This document shows, one piece after another, positions 1 through 9,018 of a DNA stretch of 64,000 bases. The notes under the pieces were generated by a model. That model was not told the origin of the DNA, did no database searches, and was given only the letters and a program-made list of their open reading frames with translations. The stretch covers positions 890,501-954,500 of the forward strand of contig JAFEVB010000020.1 in NCBI GenBank assembly GCA_032629725.1, written 5' to 3'. Numbering within the stretch: the first letter of the stretch is position 1; each line of letters opens with the position of its first letter. This stretch comes from Gremmenia infestans. Lineage: Eukaryota; Ascomycota; Leotiomycetes; Helotiales; Hamatocanthoscyphaceae. Both the position numbers and the translations under genes were made by a program.

Positions 1-2
1 AA

Positions 3-518
3 GCGGTAGAAGACGAGAGTCTGACGACCGGCGAGCTGGACGTCACGGTCAAGAGTAGTTCATATAACGCTACTTCTCTCCGCGACGCCATGATCCAGTC
101 CGCTGCACTCACGTTTCAGAATAGTGCTACAGGCAAGAATTGCTATAATGCTACTTATACGACGGAGGAGTTGAAGAAGCGGTCGAATCTGGATTGGTTC
201 AAGGAGTCTGTGGGACTTGCGAGCCGTGACCACCCGTATCCGGTGCAAGAGACTGTCCAACTCTGCAATGCAGGTGATTTTGCTGGTGTGCAGTATTTCA
301 GCCAGTTCTGGCGGACGGCTCCTCAGCCCGGAGCGACGGATTATCTTGATGCCAACATCGCATTTGAATCCAGTGGTTCGGACTTTTGGTGTGAGTTTTT
401 GGCAGATTTGATGGATGAGTTGGTCGTGGTTGCGCCCGAATTTGCGGTTGAGGATGTGGAGCTTGGAGAGGAGATTCGAGTGATATGTGCGGGGGATTTC
501 AGCCCAATCACTGGGTAG
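3..518 (+). CDS. 3' part of an unidentified protein (5' end outside window)
   Basis: An open frame enters the window at base 3 and ends at TAG 516-518, giving 171 residues of the C-terminus. The visible part has an Ala/Asn/Thr-rich start, scattered cysteines (in KNCYNATY, QLCNAG, DFWCEF, RVICAG) and an acidic tail (FAVEDVELGEE). Spaced cysteines and N-x-S/T sites would suit a secreted fungal protein, but no signal peptide can be judged because the N-terminus is missing. I do not recognise the family with confidence; the tail of a chitinase- or killer-toxin-like secreted protein crossed my mind but I cannot support it. The internal ATG at 90 is not the start, since the frame is open upstream. 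The opposite strand also has a long open frame here, which looks like a shadow. Confidence 0.6.
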   Translation, partial: AVEDESLTTGELDVTVKSSSYNATSLRDAMIQSAALTFQNSATGKNCYNATYTTEELKKRSNLDWFKESVGLASRDHPYPVQETVQLCNAGDFAGVQYFSQFWRTAPQPGATDYLDANIAFESSGSDFWCEFLADLMDELVVVAPEFAVEDVELGEEIRVICAGDFSPITG

Positions 519-592
519 TGAGTGGGGTTGCTCTACGAGTTGTTGAAATAAATGGATATAGGGGGGCGTTGAACAGGTGCATTTTCGGAGTT

Positions 593-877
593 TTAAGAGC
601 ATTCAGATGTAGAGGTCGAGATTGCAGATAACAAGAGCACGACGTCCGGGCTCAACTGCGGGCTCGTGAAGAACATGTACTTTGTATGATATATAATCTG
701 TCAATAAAGGACCCCTTAAATTCAGGATGGAGATGCATGACTCACTTGTGCTGGATCTTTGGACTCGTGATTTCTTCTTGCGCAACTCTGCAAAACATTG
801 GATACCAGTAGTACGTGTAGTGCTGACCTGTTGGCGGCTGCGGGATGATAATATTGGCTGACTGAGCTTTTGAAAGG
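593..877 (-). pseudogene. Degraded 3' end of an unidentified gene (two exons, frameshift)
   Basis: On the minus strand a peptide containing HYTYYWYPMF and RVAQEEITSP (about 850-755) can be spliced through a GT-AG intron (745-680, donor GTGAGT) to a second exon starting YMFFTSPQLS and ending STSTSECS with stop TAA 595-593. The exon 1 frame that gives DPAQ just before the donor is shifted by one base relative to the frame giving EEITSP, so one nucleotide appears to be missing near 755. Upstream the peptide runs straight into the inverted-repeat element at 876 and has no start. I read this as a 3' gene remnant, either cut or displaced by the element. The family is not recognised. A sequencing error instead of a real frameshift cannot be excluded. 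Confidence 0.45.
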
Positions 878-922
878 GTTACCATAAGTCGACTTGAAAA
901 ATTAATAAGTCGAATTACGCTA
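876..922 (+). repeat. Left terminal inverted repeat of the MITE-like element
   Basis: Pairs with 1371-1416 in reverse complement. Differences: A/G near 904, A/C near 914 and a 2-bp gap plus mismatch near 883-887. Confidence 0.75.
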
Positions 923-1370
923 ATCAAATCGGAAGGCACAATAACTTATACATAGCATATACATCCTAACTTGCTAGGTACTTTGATCTCCATATAAATG
1001 TGGAGGCAGTTAAGGTACCTAACGCAGTCGGCCTATATAGAGTATATATCTATATATGGAGATAATAGTATTTCTGACCCTTCTATTATAATAATTTAAT
1101 TGATTCTAATCACTTGAAATTATTGATTTGCAATGCTAAAAGCTTAATATCTAACACTTATACTAATACCTGCTAGGATAAGTAAGGAAGAATGCTATAT
1201 AGACTGATGTATATTAAAAGCTAGGAATACTTATAAATATGCAACGCGACGTAATCCTTAACGTAACTTGACTTTTAGTGCACCAGGTGGGGCCATAAGT
1301 CGCTTTCCGGTTAGTGCCTTGGTGCGTCCGCGTTCGTTTTACTTACGCATTTATACTTTACTAAAATGGC

Positions 1371-1416
1371 TAGCGTAAGTCGACTTATCAATTTTTCAAG
1401 TCGACATGTGTAACCC
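1371..1416 (-). repeat. Right terminal inverted repeat of the MITE-like element
   Basis: Begins TAGCGTAAGTCGACTT on the plus strand and ends GTAACCC, the exact complement of GGGTTAC at the left end. Confidence 0.75.
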
Positions 1417-1667
1417 AAAAGAAGCCAATGAGATGATAGCGGTCATTGCTCCAGCGTATTTTCCCGCGTACTTGATTTATAATCATCATCATCATACATC
1501 ACACCTTGACTAAGCTTATATCCAGAGTTTATAAGAACTATCTTTAGAATTTGTATGATTCGAAACTTCACGCATCCCTTTCTCCAAAACGTTTAATCTT
1601 CTATTACCTCCACGTACGAATCTCAAATTGCTGCCTAGCAATACTGCCACCTAATACTCGCTGAAAC

Positions 1668-2181
1668 ATGTCATCTCCTACAACCCCAATTCCAGTCGTC
1701 TTATGCGGCAGAACAACCACAATAGGGAAAAGAGTAACAGAGCTTCTACATCCCGAATACGAAGGTTCATTTCACCTCTCCTACACTGCATCCTCACCCA
1801 TCTCCCACGTTTGGCTAACACTTACTAGTAATCCACTTCATCCAAACCCCCGAGGCAGCGCAGTCGGAAATCGTCCACATCCTTGCAGGACACGACCCAC
1901 AGTCGCCTGCTTCTAACGATGTGGGCACGCATGACTACAGCAAGACTGTGCGCGCGGTGATCTTGGGTCGCGCATTTGAGCCTGCGCAGGTGGAGGAGAT
2001 CCGGAAGACTTGTGCTAGGGCTTCCAAGGAGCCTATAGTCTGGGTAGTGGGTGATCCCGCTAATGCACTCAAAGCACCCCCGGGGCCTGGATATGCGGAG
2101 ATTGTGGCGGAAGAGGTCAAGGCGGCGCTTGCTAAATGGAGGGAAGAAGGGGGCGTGAAGGATGGAGTTATTTTGTACTAA
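1668..2181 (+). CDS. Small conserved fungal protein of unknown function, 149 aa, two exons
   Basis: Exons 1668-1764 and 1829-2181 are joined across a 64-bp intron (GTTCAT...CTAACAC...CTAG). Splicing restores one frame through EYEVIHFIQTPEA and on into NDVGTHDYSK; neither exon is complete alone. The N-terminus IPVVLCGRTTTIGKRV resembles a beta-strand followed by a Gly-containing loop as in nucleotide-binding Rossmann-like folds, and a second strand AVILGRAF precedes a helix. Small proteins of this kind are common in Pezizomycotina, but I know of no assigned activity. The gene looks intact although it sits between a mobile element and a row of pseudogenes. The GTG at 1921 lies inside exon 2 and is not a start. 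Confidence 0.75.
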
Positions 2182-2540
2182 TGTTTTGTTTGATTCAATC
2201 AGTTCTTAACTTCCTACTTAAGCCTGATAGCACCATAAAGGATTGCACCCAAGACTACGTCTATTATGCTCTATACTAGTGCTACTCTATTTCGCATACC
2301 TCTAATAATTAGCTTTGTTGATTTCCCGGAGATTGAAAGGAAAGTATGTATGTTCAATCTGGACCCCGCCCTGTAAGCAACGTCTTACTACCATATCAGT
2401 GAATTTTGGGCTTTTACAAGAATTGTACCGATCGTTTTGATTCCTATTGATCCTACCTTTGATTAATCAGAGAGAAGTTGCTATTAGCCTATACATTCCT
2501 TCTGTACCTGGAGAGATACAGTAGGATCAGTGCATATCCA
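2182..2540. other. Gene-free spacer
   Basis: 359 bp between two convergent ends (the small gene and the NRPS-like pseudogene). I see no reading frame or repeat worth naming. Confidence 0.6.
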
Positions 2541-4310
2541 TTAAGTATTGTACAGGCTATCGATTTCAGATTCGTACAGCGCGATTGCCGAGGTCCGTAG
2601 AACCGTATTCTTGACAGTCCGTGGTAGCGGTTGTGCAGGATTCGTAAATAGCACATGTTCTCGACTGATCTTAACAACGTCGGCGCATTTTTCATTCGCC
2701 TGCTCAATTTAGGGCCAGATAGACTCAAGCTCAGCCCCCTTGCTCTTCTCGGACACTGAAGTCTTCTCTCCAAATTCGATCACGACAAACGGCCGCTTCC
2801 TCCCTTCGCCGCCAATAATAACGGTCTGAATATCAGGATGCTCTCGAATTACGATTGCAAGCGGCGTGGCATAGAGACTCTCGCCATGGGTGAGATTCAC
2901 GAGGTCATCGGCTCGACCACTATAGCGCCATAGGTTCGGTCGTGTAGGATGCCTCGCCCAGAGGTCTTTAGTCGAGAACTCATCTAGATGAGGATGAAAG
3001 TGAAATATCTGTTGCCAGCGGGCGAATTGTGATTGGCGCTTAAAAATAAGCTCACATAAAGTGTCAGTCCTAAGGGAGCATCACCATTCCATTCTCAGCT
3101 CGGAATTGGTGATAATCCCAGTCATCCTCATTACGAATTTCAATCCGATAAGCACCAGCCTCGGTTGTCCCCATTGCAGGCTGGACCTTGGCATAACTGA
3201 CGAGCTTTTCTGCTACGGCCTTAGAGAGTGGTGCTCCTGCAAAGTAAAGGTAGCCCAGTCTGCGAAGGGTTTCAAGCCCTAATGGCGTACGAAAAACATC
3301 ATTATTCTGGGACGGTACCATCATTGCCCCTTCAGCCTTGCTTTCCTGCAAGACTTGGATAATCTGGTTTGCCGTATTATTCATCGGTGGTGCAACCACA
3401 AGCACCATATTAAGGAAAGTCGTGAACTGCAGTGCGGCAGTCATTCCAACATACTACGATCGTAAGCAGGAACTTCTGGCCTCCATGGGAACTTACATGC
3501 AACATTGCCATCGAAATATAAAAACGCTTATTGCGGGACTGGTCGCACATGGTTTCGTCATAGTCACGAGGCATCAATTCGGCCCTATCAAACGTCGACA
3601 TCATCTAATTAGTATAGATGAGGGGTTTCGAAAGTCCTATAATCATGAATGTGTTAGTGACTAAACACTTTCGAGAAATAGCAAAAATTACCAGTGGTAC
3701 CGGAGGTGTGGAAGATGATCCACGGGTCAGCGTAGGCTTCTTCCCAGGTCTTTATATATGGGTAGTATGGAGCTATATCACTAAAAAGCCATTTTGGTTG
3801 CTCGGGAACTTCTAAAGTCGAAATTCTAGAGTTCTCACCAACGACCGAACGAATCAAGGGTCCTAATTTTCTGGCGTAAAGGTATACACTCGCTTTGGTT
3901 GAACTTAATGAATGGTGCTGTGACTCAACCGTCGCAAATGGGGAGCTGAACAAAATCTATATAAGTCAGCACATATGCTCGAAAATTAGACAGGTGTAGT
4001 AGATATTTACCTCCTTCTCCAGCTTGAGGGCGGCTACTGCAATAATAGGGTATCTGAGGTCCTTAGGACCTGCATACGCGAGAGTCTCAACCCGATTGCC
4101 CTTGGCCCCCAGTTGATCTTTAAGCCACCATGCTGCGTGATTAATGGCGTTAGAGAACTGTCGATAACTGATATCCTGATATCCTCGAGACAGGTCGTCA
4201 TTATCATCCGGTATAGAAGCCCAAACCCGTGTGGGGTCATTGGCTGCATGCGCATCGATCAATGTGCCAATAAGTCGCTCTCCAAACTTTGCCTCTGCAC
4301 CGTCAGCCAT
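2541..4310 (-). pseudogene. NRPS-like adenylation (AMP-binding) gene, decayed and lacking carrier and reductase domains
   Basis: Four exons can be traced: 4310-4011, 3956-3692, 3636-3497 and 3453-2541, with canonical introns between them. The start MADGAEAKFGERL and the core FHTSGTTG (A3-type ATP-binding motif) identify an adenylate-forming domain of the NRPS-like type. Later pieces include GTTEAGAYR, DLWARHPTRPNLWRYSGRADD and a GGEGRKRPFVVIE strand. It is broken by TAG 3607-3605 (between IYTN and MMSTF), a frameshift near 3050-3070 (between ENGMVMLP and LCELIF) and TAA 2711-2709 (WP-stop-IEQANEK). The frame then ends after DSLYNT at 2543-2541, before any thiolation, reductase or thioesterase domain. 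Functional relatives activate aryl or keto acids in secondary metabolism. Both stops fit a former glutamine codon changed by C-to-T. It diverges from the P450 remnant at 4802. Confidence 0.85.
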
Positions 4311-4801
4311 ATTGTGTAGCTTCCGGCTGTAAGACTAGGAATGATGTTGGGAAATTAGACGTTTGCAGAGTAGTTGAGTATTTGAGTAACAACTTAGTCT
4401 TCGATTTTGAGGAATCATACTAAGTCCACCAGGTCTAGGGTGGAGGGTGGCTTATGAAAAAGACTCAATTCTCGCTTACTATAAGCTGTTACCCCGCAAC
4501 CTACTAGTAATCTACTAGTACCGATCCCTTGCACCGTTCGGGAATTTTATCACTTGCAGGAAGGACGTGCACGAAAAGATGCTACTGTATCGATGGAGTG
4601 TAGGATTTATCTTCAAAAACATCATTTTCGATAATCCCTACTCCTCACATACATCCACACCTTTCAGTTTCTCTGTTCAAGGTATTGCGGTGAAGAATAT
4701 AACGTGTCTCTCAATCAAAAGGAAGGCTTGGGAGTCAGCACTCCAGAGCACATGGAGAACGAGGTGAATATTCTGACACTCATTTTCGCAGCACGACCAA
4801 A
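4311..4801. other. Former divergent promoter region
   Basis: 491 bp between the divergent NRPS-like and P450 pseudogenes. It contains a few near-palindromic CTACTAGTA strings around 4500-4520 (ctactagtaatctactagta), which may be a decayed operator or chance. Confidence 0.4.
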
Positions 4802-5480
4802 ATGGCTTATTATTATACTACGCTTCTGGCAATAATGCCGTTTGTTCTACCTCTATACAGCATGGGGTGCTGTTACATTAACGCGTTACTACAAACTCCA
4901 GTCTGCTGTTCGCGCCCACGGCTGCAAGCCTGCACGGTTCCTCCCTCAATGGGATCCTATCTGGGGTCATGATGCAGCAGTGCAATTTTTTAGATCATAT
5001 CGTCTCGGCAACCGCAGTGCGATTCTCAAGGAATAACATGCGACCTATGGTCCAACGTTTCTTTCCATCGCCCTTGGCAAGATTCGTATCTTTACCATCG
5101 ACCCAGTAAACCTCCAGTCCATCTTCAACACCGACTTTCAGTCATGGGATGTCCAGCCGTTGCGACTAGCTACCTGGAGCCCACTGCTTGGTCACTTTTC
5201 CCGCGACTTGGTCCAGCCATTATTCAGACGAGAGCAGATATTAGATCTTTCACAGTTCGCCGTCTATGTTGACAGAATGATTGGGAACATCCTTCTGGAT
5301 AACTCTACGATCGATATGCAGCCACTATTTGCGCGGCTGATCCTCGACTTCACGATGGATCTCTTGTTTGGTCTGTCAAGCGAGACCCTAACATCCACGC
5401 CTGACCAAGATCCTAGGCACTTCCTACACGCTTTCCATTATGCTCAAGGTGCGATAGGGAAGCGAACCCAACTTCGATAA
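4802..5480 (+). pseudogene. Cytochrome P450 N-terminal remnant (CYP52/CYP63-like)
   Basis: The frame from about 4842 reads YLYTAWGAVTLTRYYKL (end of a membrane anchor), then GCKPARFLPQWDPIWG, a membrane-proximal signature of fungal alkane-type P450s. It continues after an in-frame TAA (5034-5036, between ILKE and HATYGP) with IFTIDPVNLQSIF and HFSRDLVQPLFRREQ. About ten residues normally present between PLLG and the helix-C region (the GIFTxDGxxW segment) are missing, and the gene stops at 5478-5480 after YAQGAIGKRTQLR. The I-helix, ExxR and heme-binding regions are absent. A possible ATG at 4802 is in another frame, so the start is damaged too. Functional relatives hydroxylate fatty acids or alkanes at the ER. 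Confidence 0.85.
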
Positions 5481-6116
5481 CCTCACAGTACTTACTACGG
5501 ATAAACGGTTCGTTTTCGTTTTAGATGTACCTTACTAGTTCTTCTCATGTCGAACCTACTAGAGGCATGCGAATAGAGAAGCACTAATATAAAGCATAAT
5601 AGACGTAGTCTTAGGTATAATCGGTTATGTTACTATTAGGCCACAGTAGAAAAGATTGTATTTAATAAGTAGTAGGAGAGAAGCTCTAATTAATCTAGAA
5701 TCGGCTTAGAGCTTATCGGATGTCACACTGCGGGCGCCAATCTTCAAGCCCCCTTCTGTTCCGTCACGGATTCGCCGGCTCGTGGATCTATTTATGCGGG
5801 AAGGCTGCACGACATTAAAGAGTACCAAACCCCTCTACGGTAGGGATTTACAGCTGCCTGTTTAGGTGTGAGGCGCTCGGATGGGGGTTTTAAGTCGCCT
5901 CGAAGGATTGGCCTTATGCATGTAACGACGTAAAGTGTATCGGAGGTGGAATAATAATAGATCGGCAGGATAAGGAGTGTAGCACTACCTTAGCACTTTG
6001 TCAAAGGCTGTGATAGATACCTGAGATACGGCTTCACATAAAAATTGGACTCTTTTCCCCTGCTGGCTTTACTACCTTCCTTATTGTATTATATCTCCCT
6101 CCGTCTACGTACGAAA
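5481..6116. other. AT-rich gene-free stretch
   Basis: The section around 5520-5700 is rich in TA steps, as expected for heavily mutated (RIP-like) DNA. The rest of the P450 is not recognisable here. Confidence 0.5.
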
Positions 6117-6329
6117 ATGACCAGCTTACCGTCACTACCACAAAGCTACCTAGAAGGATACAGCAGCAACGTGCTGATTGGCGTATGCTCGGCATTCATC
6201 GCACTCGAGACCATCTTCCTAGCGCTACGGTTCTACGCCCGAAGTCTGACGCCACTACAGTGGACGTGGGAGGACCTGTTACTCCCGCTCGCGTGGCTCT
6301 TCAATGTAGGACTGTGTGCACATATTTAA
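6117..6329 (+). pseudogene. First exon of a rhodopsin-like (PTH11-related) integral membrane protein, truncated
   Basis: ATG 6117 starts a 70-residue frame, MTSLPSLPQSYLEGY then NVLIGVCSAFIALETIFLALRF (a membrane helix), an arginine-ended loop with WTWEDLLLPLAW and a second hydrophobic segment ending LCAHI at TAA 6327-6329. This is the usual opening of the fungal rhodopsin-domain membrane proteins, which have seven helices over about 350 residues and are often found next to metabolite clusters. I find none of the remaining helices downstream, so I call a truncated copy. An unrecognised splice donor near the end is possible. Confidence 0.5.
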
Positions 6330-6662
6330 TACTTCCTGAGCTCTAAGTGGCAGGTAGTTTTTCGGTATCAAGACACCAACCGCAGACATCTCACTACAAC
6401 CTACTCCTGTCTTACTCTCGTCTGCCACACCCTTAAATCAAGAAAAGATTCCCACGTTACAAGATGAGAATTTATACTACGACGTCGATATTTGACCCTG
6501 TTTGAGCATCCTTGTAGCTTTTCTACAGCAATCATTTATATCACTTGCTCAACCATACTAGTTATTATCGTCTTCTCTTGAACCCAGCAGTAATAAAATT
6601 CAAACAACTGGAAATCTCACATACTCCACCCCCTTCACAAAAGTCTGCTGCCAAGGCCTCTG
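6330..6662. other. Gene-free spacer
   Basis: 333 bp with no supportable gene. It may contain decayed 3' parts of the membrane-protein gene. Confidence 0.45.
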
Positions 6663-7414
6663 TTACTTCCCTTCAGCGAGCTCTACATAGAGCTTCCTGT
6701 GAGCTTCACCTTTAATATTAGACCAAGCAGGTCCTTCGTCAGCAGTGCGCTTATCCGCATAATAGAACCTACCATCCATTCGTTAGCTGCTTCATCTCCT
6801 CAAAAACTATGGCAATCAACACGTACCCTGAACCCGTCCTATTTGTAAGCCGCAGCAGCAGTGTGAATAATATGCGCCGTCACACTTTTCCAGCACCTAG
6901 ATCCATCAACCCCGGGATGACGGTTTAGTTCAAGTTATTGCCTGTGTAAATGAACGTTCTTGAAGAGGAGCACAGGAGCGATTTGAAGGCAAGAACAGCT
7001 TGTTGGCCTGCTACGAAAGCGCTCGTGGTATTGATTACCAAATCCTTTGCAAAGTCCCCTACTTTGAGCAAGAGCGGATCTTCGGGCGGGTCTTCGGTCA
7101 GTGCTCCGACTTTTGGCATCCGCATATATCAGTAAATGTTTCTGTCGATTTCTCGGGCAATATTATGCAGCTTGCTTACCATTATAAACAACAACACTAG
7201 GTTTACCCAACAAGCTGTTGGTCTTGGCGAATGCGGCAACCACGGCGCCTGGATTCGAGACATCAGTGGCAATGTGAATTTATGAGGGGCTGTTATCTGA
7301 TTCTTTTTGGGATCGGGATGCTAGGGCTACTTTGTAGCCTTTAAAGGAGAAAGCGTGGGCCACACTAGCTCCGACGTTGGGGCCGGCTCCCAGGATGAGG
7401 ATTACTTTGGACAT
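6663..7414 (-). pseudogene. Short-chain dehydrogenase/reductase with at least three premature stops
   Basis: From ATG 7414 the frame reads MSKVILILGAGPNVGASVA, a GxxxGxG-like NAD(P) dinucleotide motif. It breaks at TAA 7282-7280 (NSPS-stop-IHIATD) but continues in the same frame as TDVSNPGAVVAAF and PSVVVYN. A GT-AG intron (7179-7110) joins YN to VGALTEDPPEDP. Then come TAA 6927-6925 (NNLN-stop-TVIPG), a one-base deletion after LGAGK near 6890, TAG 6841-6839 (AYK-stop-DGFR), a second intron, and the tail DEGPAWSNIKGEAHRKLY to TAA 6665-6663. The restored length would be near 220-230 residues, usual for this family. All three stops are explained by CAA/CAG to TAA/TAG. The cofactor-binding end is otherwise well preserved, so inactivation looks recent. 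Confidence 0.85.
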
Positions 7415-9018
7415 CATGATGAAATTATGCGTGGAGCAATAGAGTATTGGCGTCTGCTTGGTGCTCAATGGCCGTGAAGAAGAAGAAGAAGAAGTGAAAA
7501 GGGAGCGAACGGAGCGTCGAGGTTGTTATATGATGTGTTTTTCTTGGCATTCTTCATCGACATCGGAATGGAATCAGTATTCCCATTGGGTTAATTCTTC
7601 GTCTAGGTGAATAATAGTTGTGTATTTCTAAAAGCGCACTTGTTTCGAGTTTGACTGAAAGCCACCTAAAATTACCGAATCGACGGACACCAAAGGATGC
7701 GATGGGTCTGTGAGCTGAGTCCGTTGGATGTAGATTTACCGATATCTTAAAGACATTTTCAGCCTCATCGTCGTGTTTACTCCTGATCTCCATGCTGAGC
7801 ACAAGACTTAGCCCGCACTTCGTAGCAGTTAATATTTTAGGCAACAAAAAAATGTTATATTCCATGGAAATACATGATCTGAAATGCTCTGGAACAGCCT
7901 GTGAAATGTAGCATGACTTTATTGTTTCCTCGGGCATATTGCGAATAGCTGTTACGCCTTTTTATTTATAGAACCCATAGAAGATTACTTCAATAAAAAT
8001 CTAGCAGTGCTGGCCAACTCTCAGCTCCACTCTTGAGGAACGTGCGAAAAAAAGGATATTCTCAATAGACAAGCGTTGCAGGTCGGACATCTAATAATTA
8101 TGAATTTTAAAGCGGAGAAAAAACGAGAATTCACGGCAGGATTCGAGCAGGCGAGGAATGTGAATGGTTGTTTAGACATGATACCACTGCCTCACAATGT
8201 CACATTGCCATCCAGTACGGGATGTTTTCAGGGTGTGAAATTAAAGGAGGTTGGACCATCTCGCTTCGGATGAAATCGCGAAAAGTCGCGTCAGACGCGT
8301 CAACCTGCGCTACTTGGACCCGACGGATGAGACATATTATATCTGTATCGAGGATCGACGACAGGGTCGATTGAGTTCCATTTGTCATCTTCTGTCATAA
8401 TATGAAGGAGCAGTCACAGCCTCAGCTGTTGCAATTTTTGACTACGCCATTCACAAATTGGAGTCACAAGGCCGCTTGAAAGCTACTACAATGCGTACGG
8501 AACTTGATGCAACGCGATGTTCTCACCCATTGAAATTTCATTTAAATATCAGATATTAATGATACCTCGAGTCATCTTCGAAATCGGCCCATAATGCCGG
8601 AATACTTCGTTGGTGTAGGGCATCAATGCCGTCGTTCCAAGGACATGGCTGATGGGCACCAGCATGCTGGTCAATTTGGTTGCAATAAAGATCCTGGATG
8701 GGATCCCTGAGCAGAACTATCTATTTGTTTCTTACCATTTTTTTCATTGTCAAAAGTTTGCTCTTGGATGTTGCTTTTTCTTGTGTCACCATCCGAGCAC
8801 TGCCCCTCAATTTACGAACGTGAATTTCACTTCTAACCTCTGCACACACAAAATATTTTAACGACTGATATTCAAACCTCTTTTGCTTCTAGATCTACGT
8901 CAGAACCTCCTGATTTTACCCTGCTGTCAATCTCAGAGAAAGCGTCGTCACGGGCGAGGTTTCTGCGAGTGTTTCCGCAGTTCACGAGACTTCTGTGAAC
9001 GTTTGTGAATTTTGAAAA
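7415..9018. other. Long gene-free stretch
   Basis: 1.6 kb. It includes a short (GAA)6 run at 7476-7493. A 127-codon minus-strand frame (7554-7937) has no recognisable features and I do not call it. The last 150 bp, with CT-rich segments, are probably the promoter and leader of the chromodomain gene. Confidence 0.5.
7476..7494 (+). repeat. GAA trinucleotide microsatellite
   Basis: Six perfect GAA units followed by a G, upstream of the SDR pseudogene start. Confidence 0.8.

Larger units (their letters stand above)
876..1416. mobile_element. MITE-like non-coding element with about 46-bp terminal inverted repeats
   Basis: The left end (876-922) begins GGGTTAC and continues GTCGACTTGAAAAATT then TAAGTCGA and TTACGCTA. 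The right end (1371-1416), read in reverse complement, gives the same string with two mismatches and a short gap near position 10. The 448 bp between are AT-rich and contain no meaningful reading frame, so this fits a miniature inverted-repeat transposable element moved in trans. A palindrome AAGTCGACTT lies inside each repeat. I could not find a convincing target-site duplication (flanks end gaaa / begin aaaa). The superfamily cannot be assigned from the ends alone. Confidence 0.7.

Noticed and set aside
60..602. Minus-strand open frame of 180 codons over the first gene
   Set aside because: Shadow of the plus-strand coding frame; no motifs and the protein is Leu/Ser/Arg-biased as expected of an antisense frame.
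7554..7937. 127-codon minus-strand frame
   Set aside because: No recognisable motifs, no splice partners and ordinary composition; not enough to call a gene.
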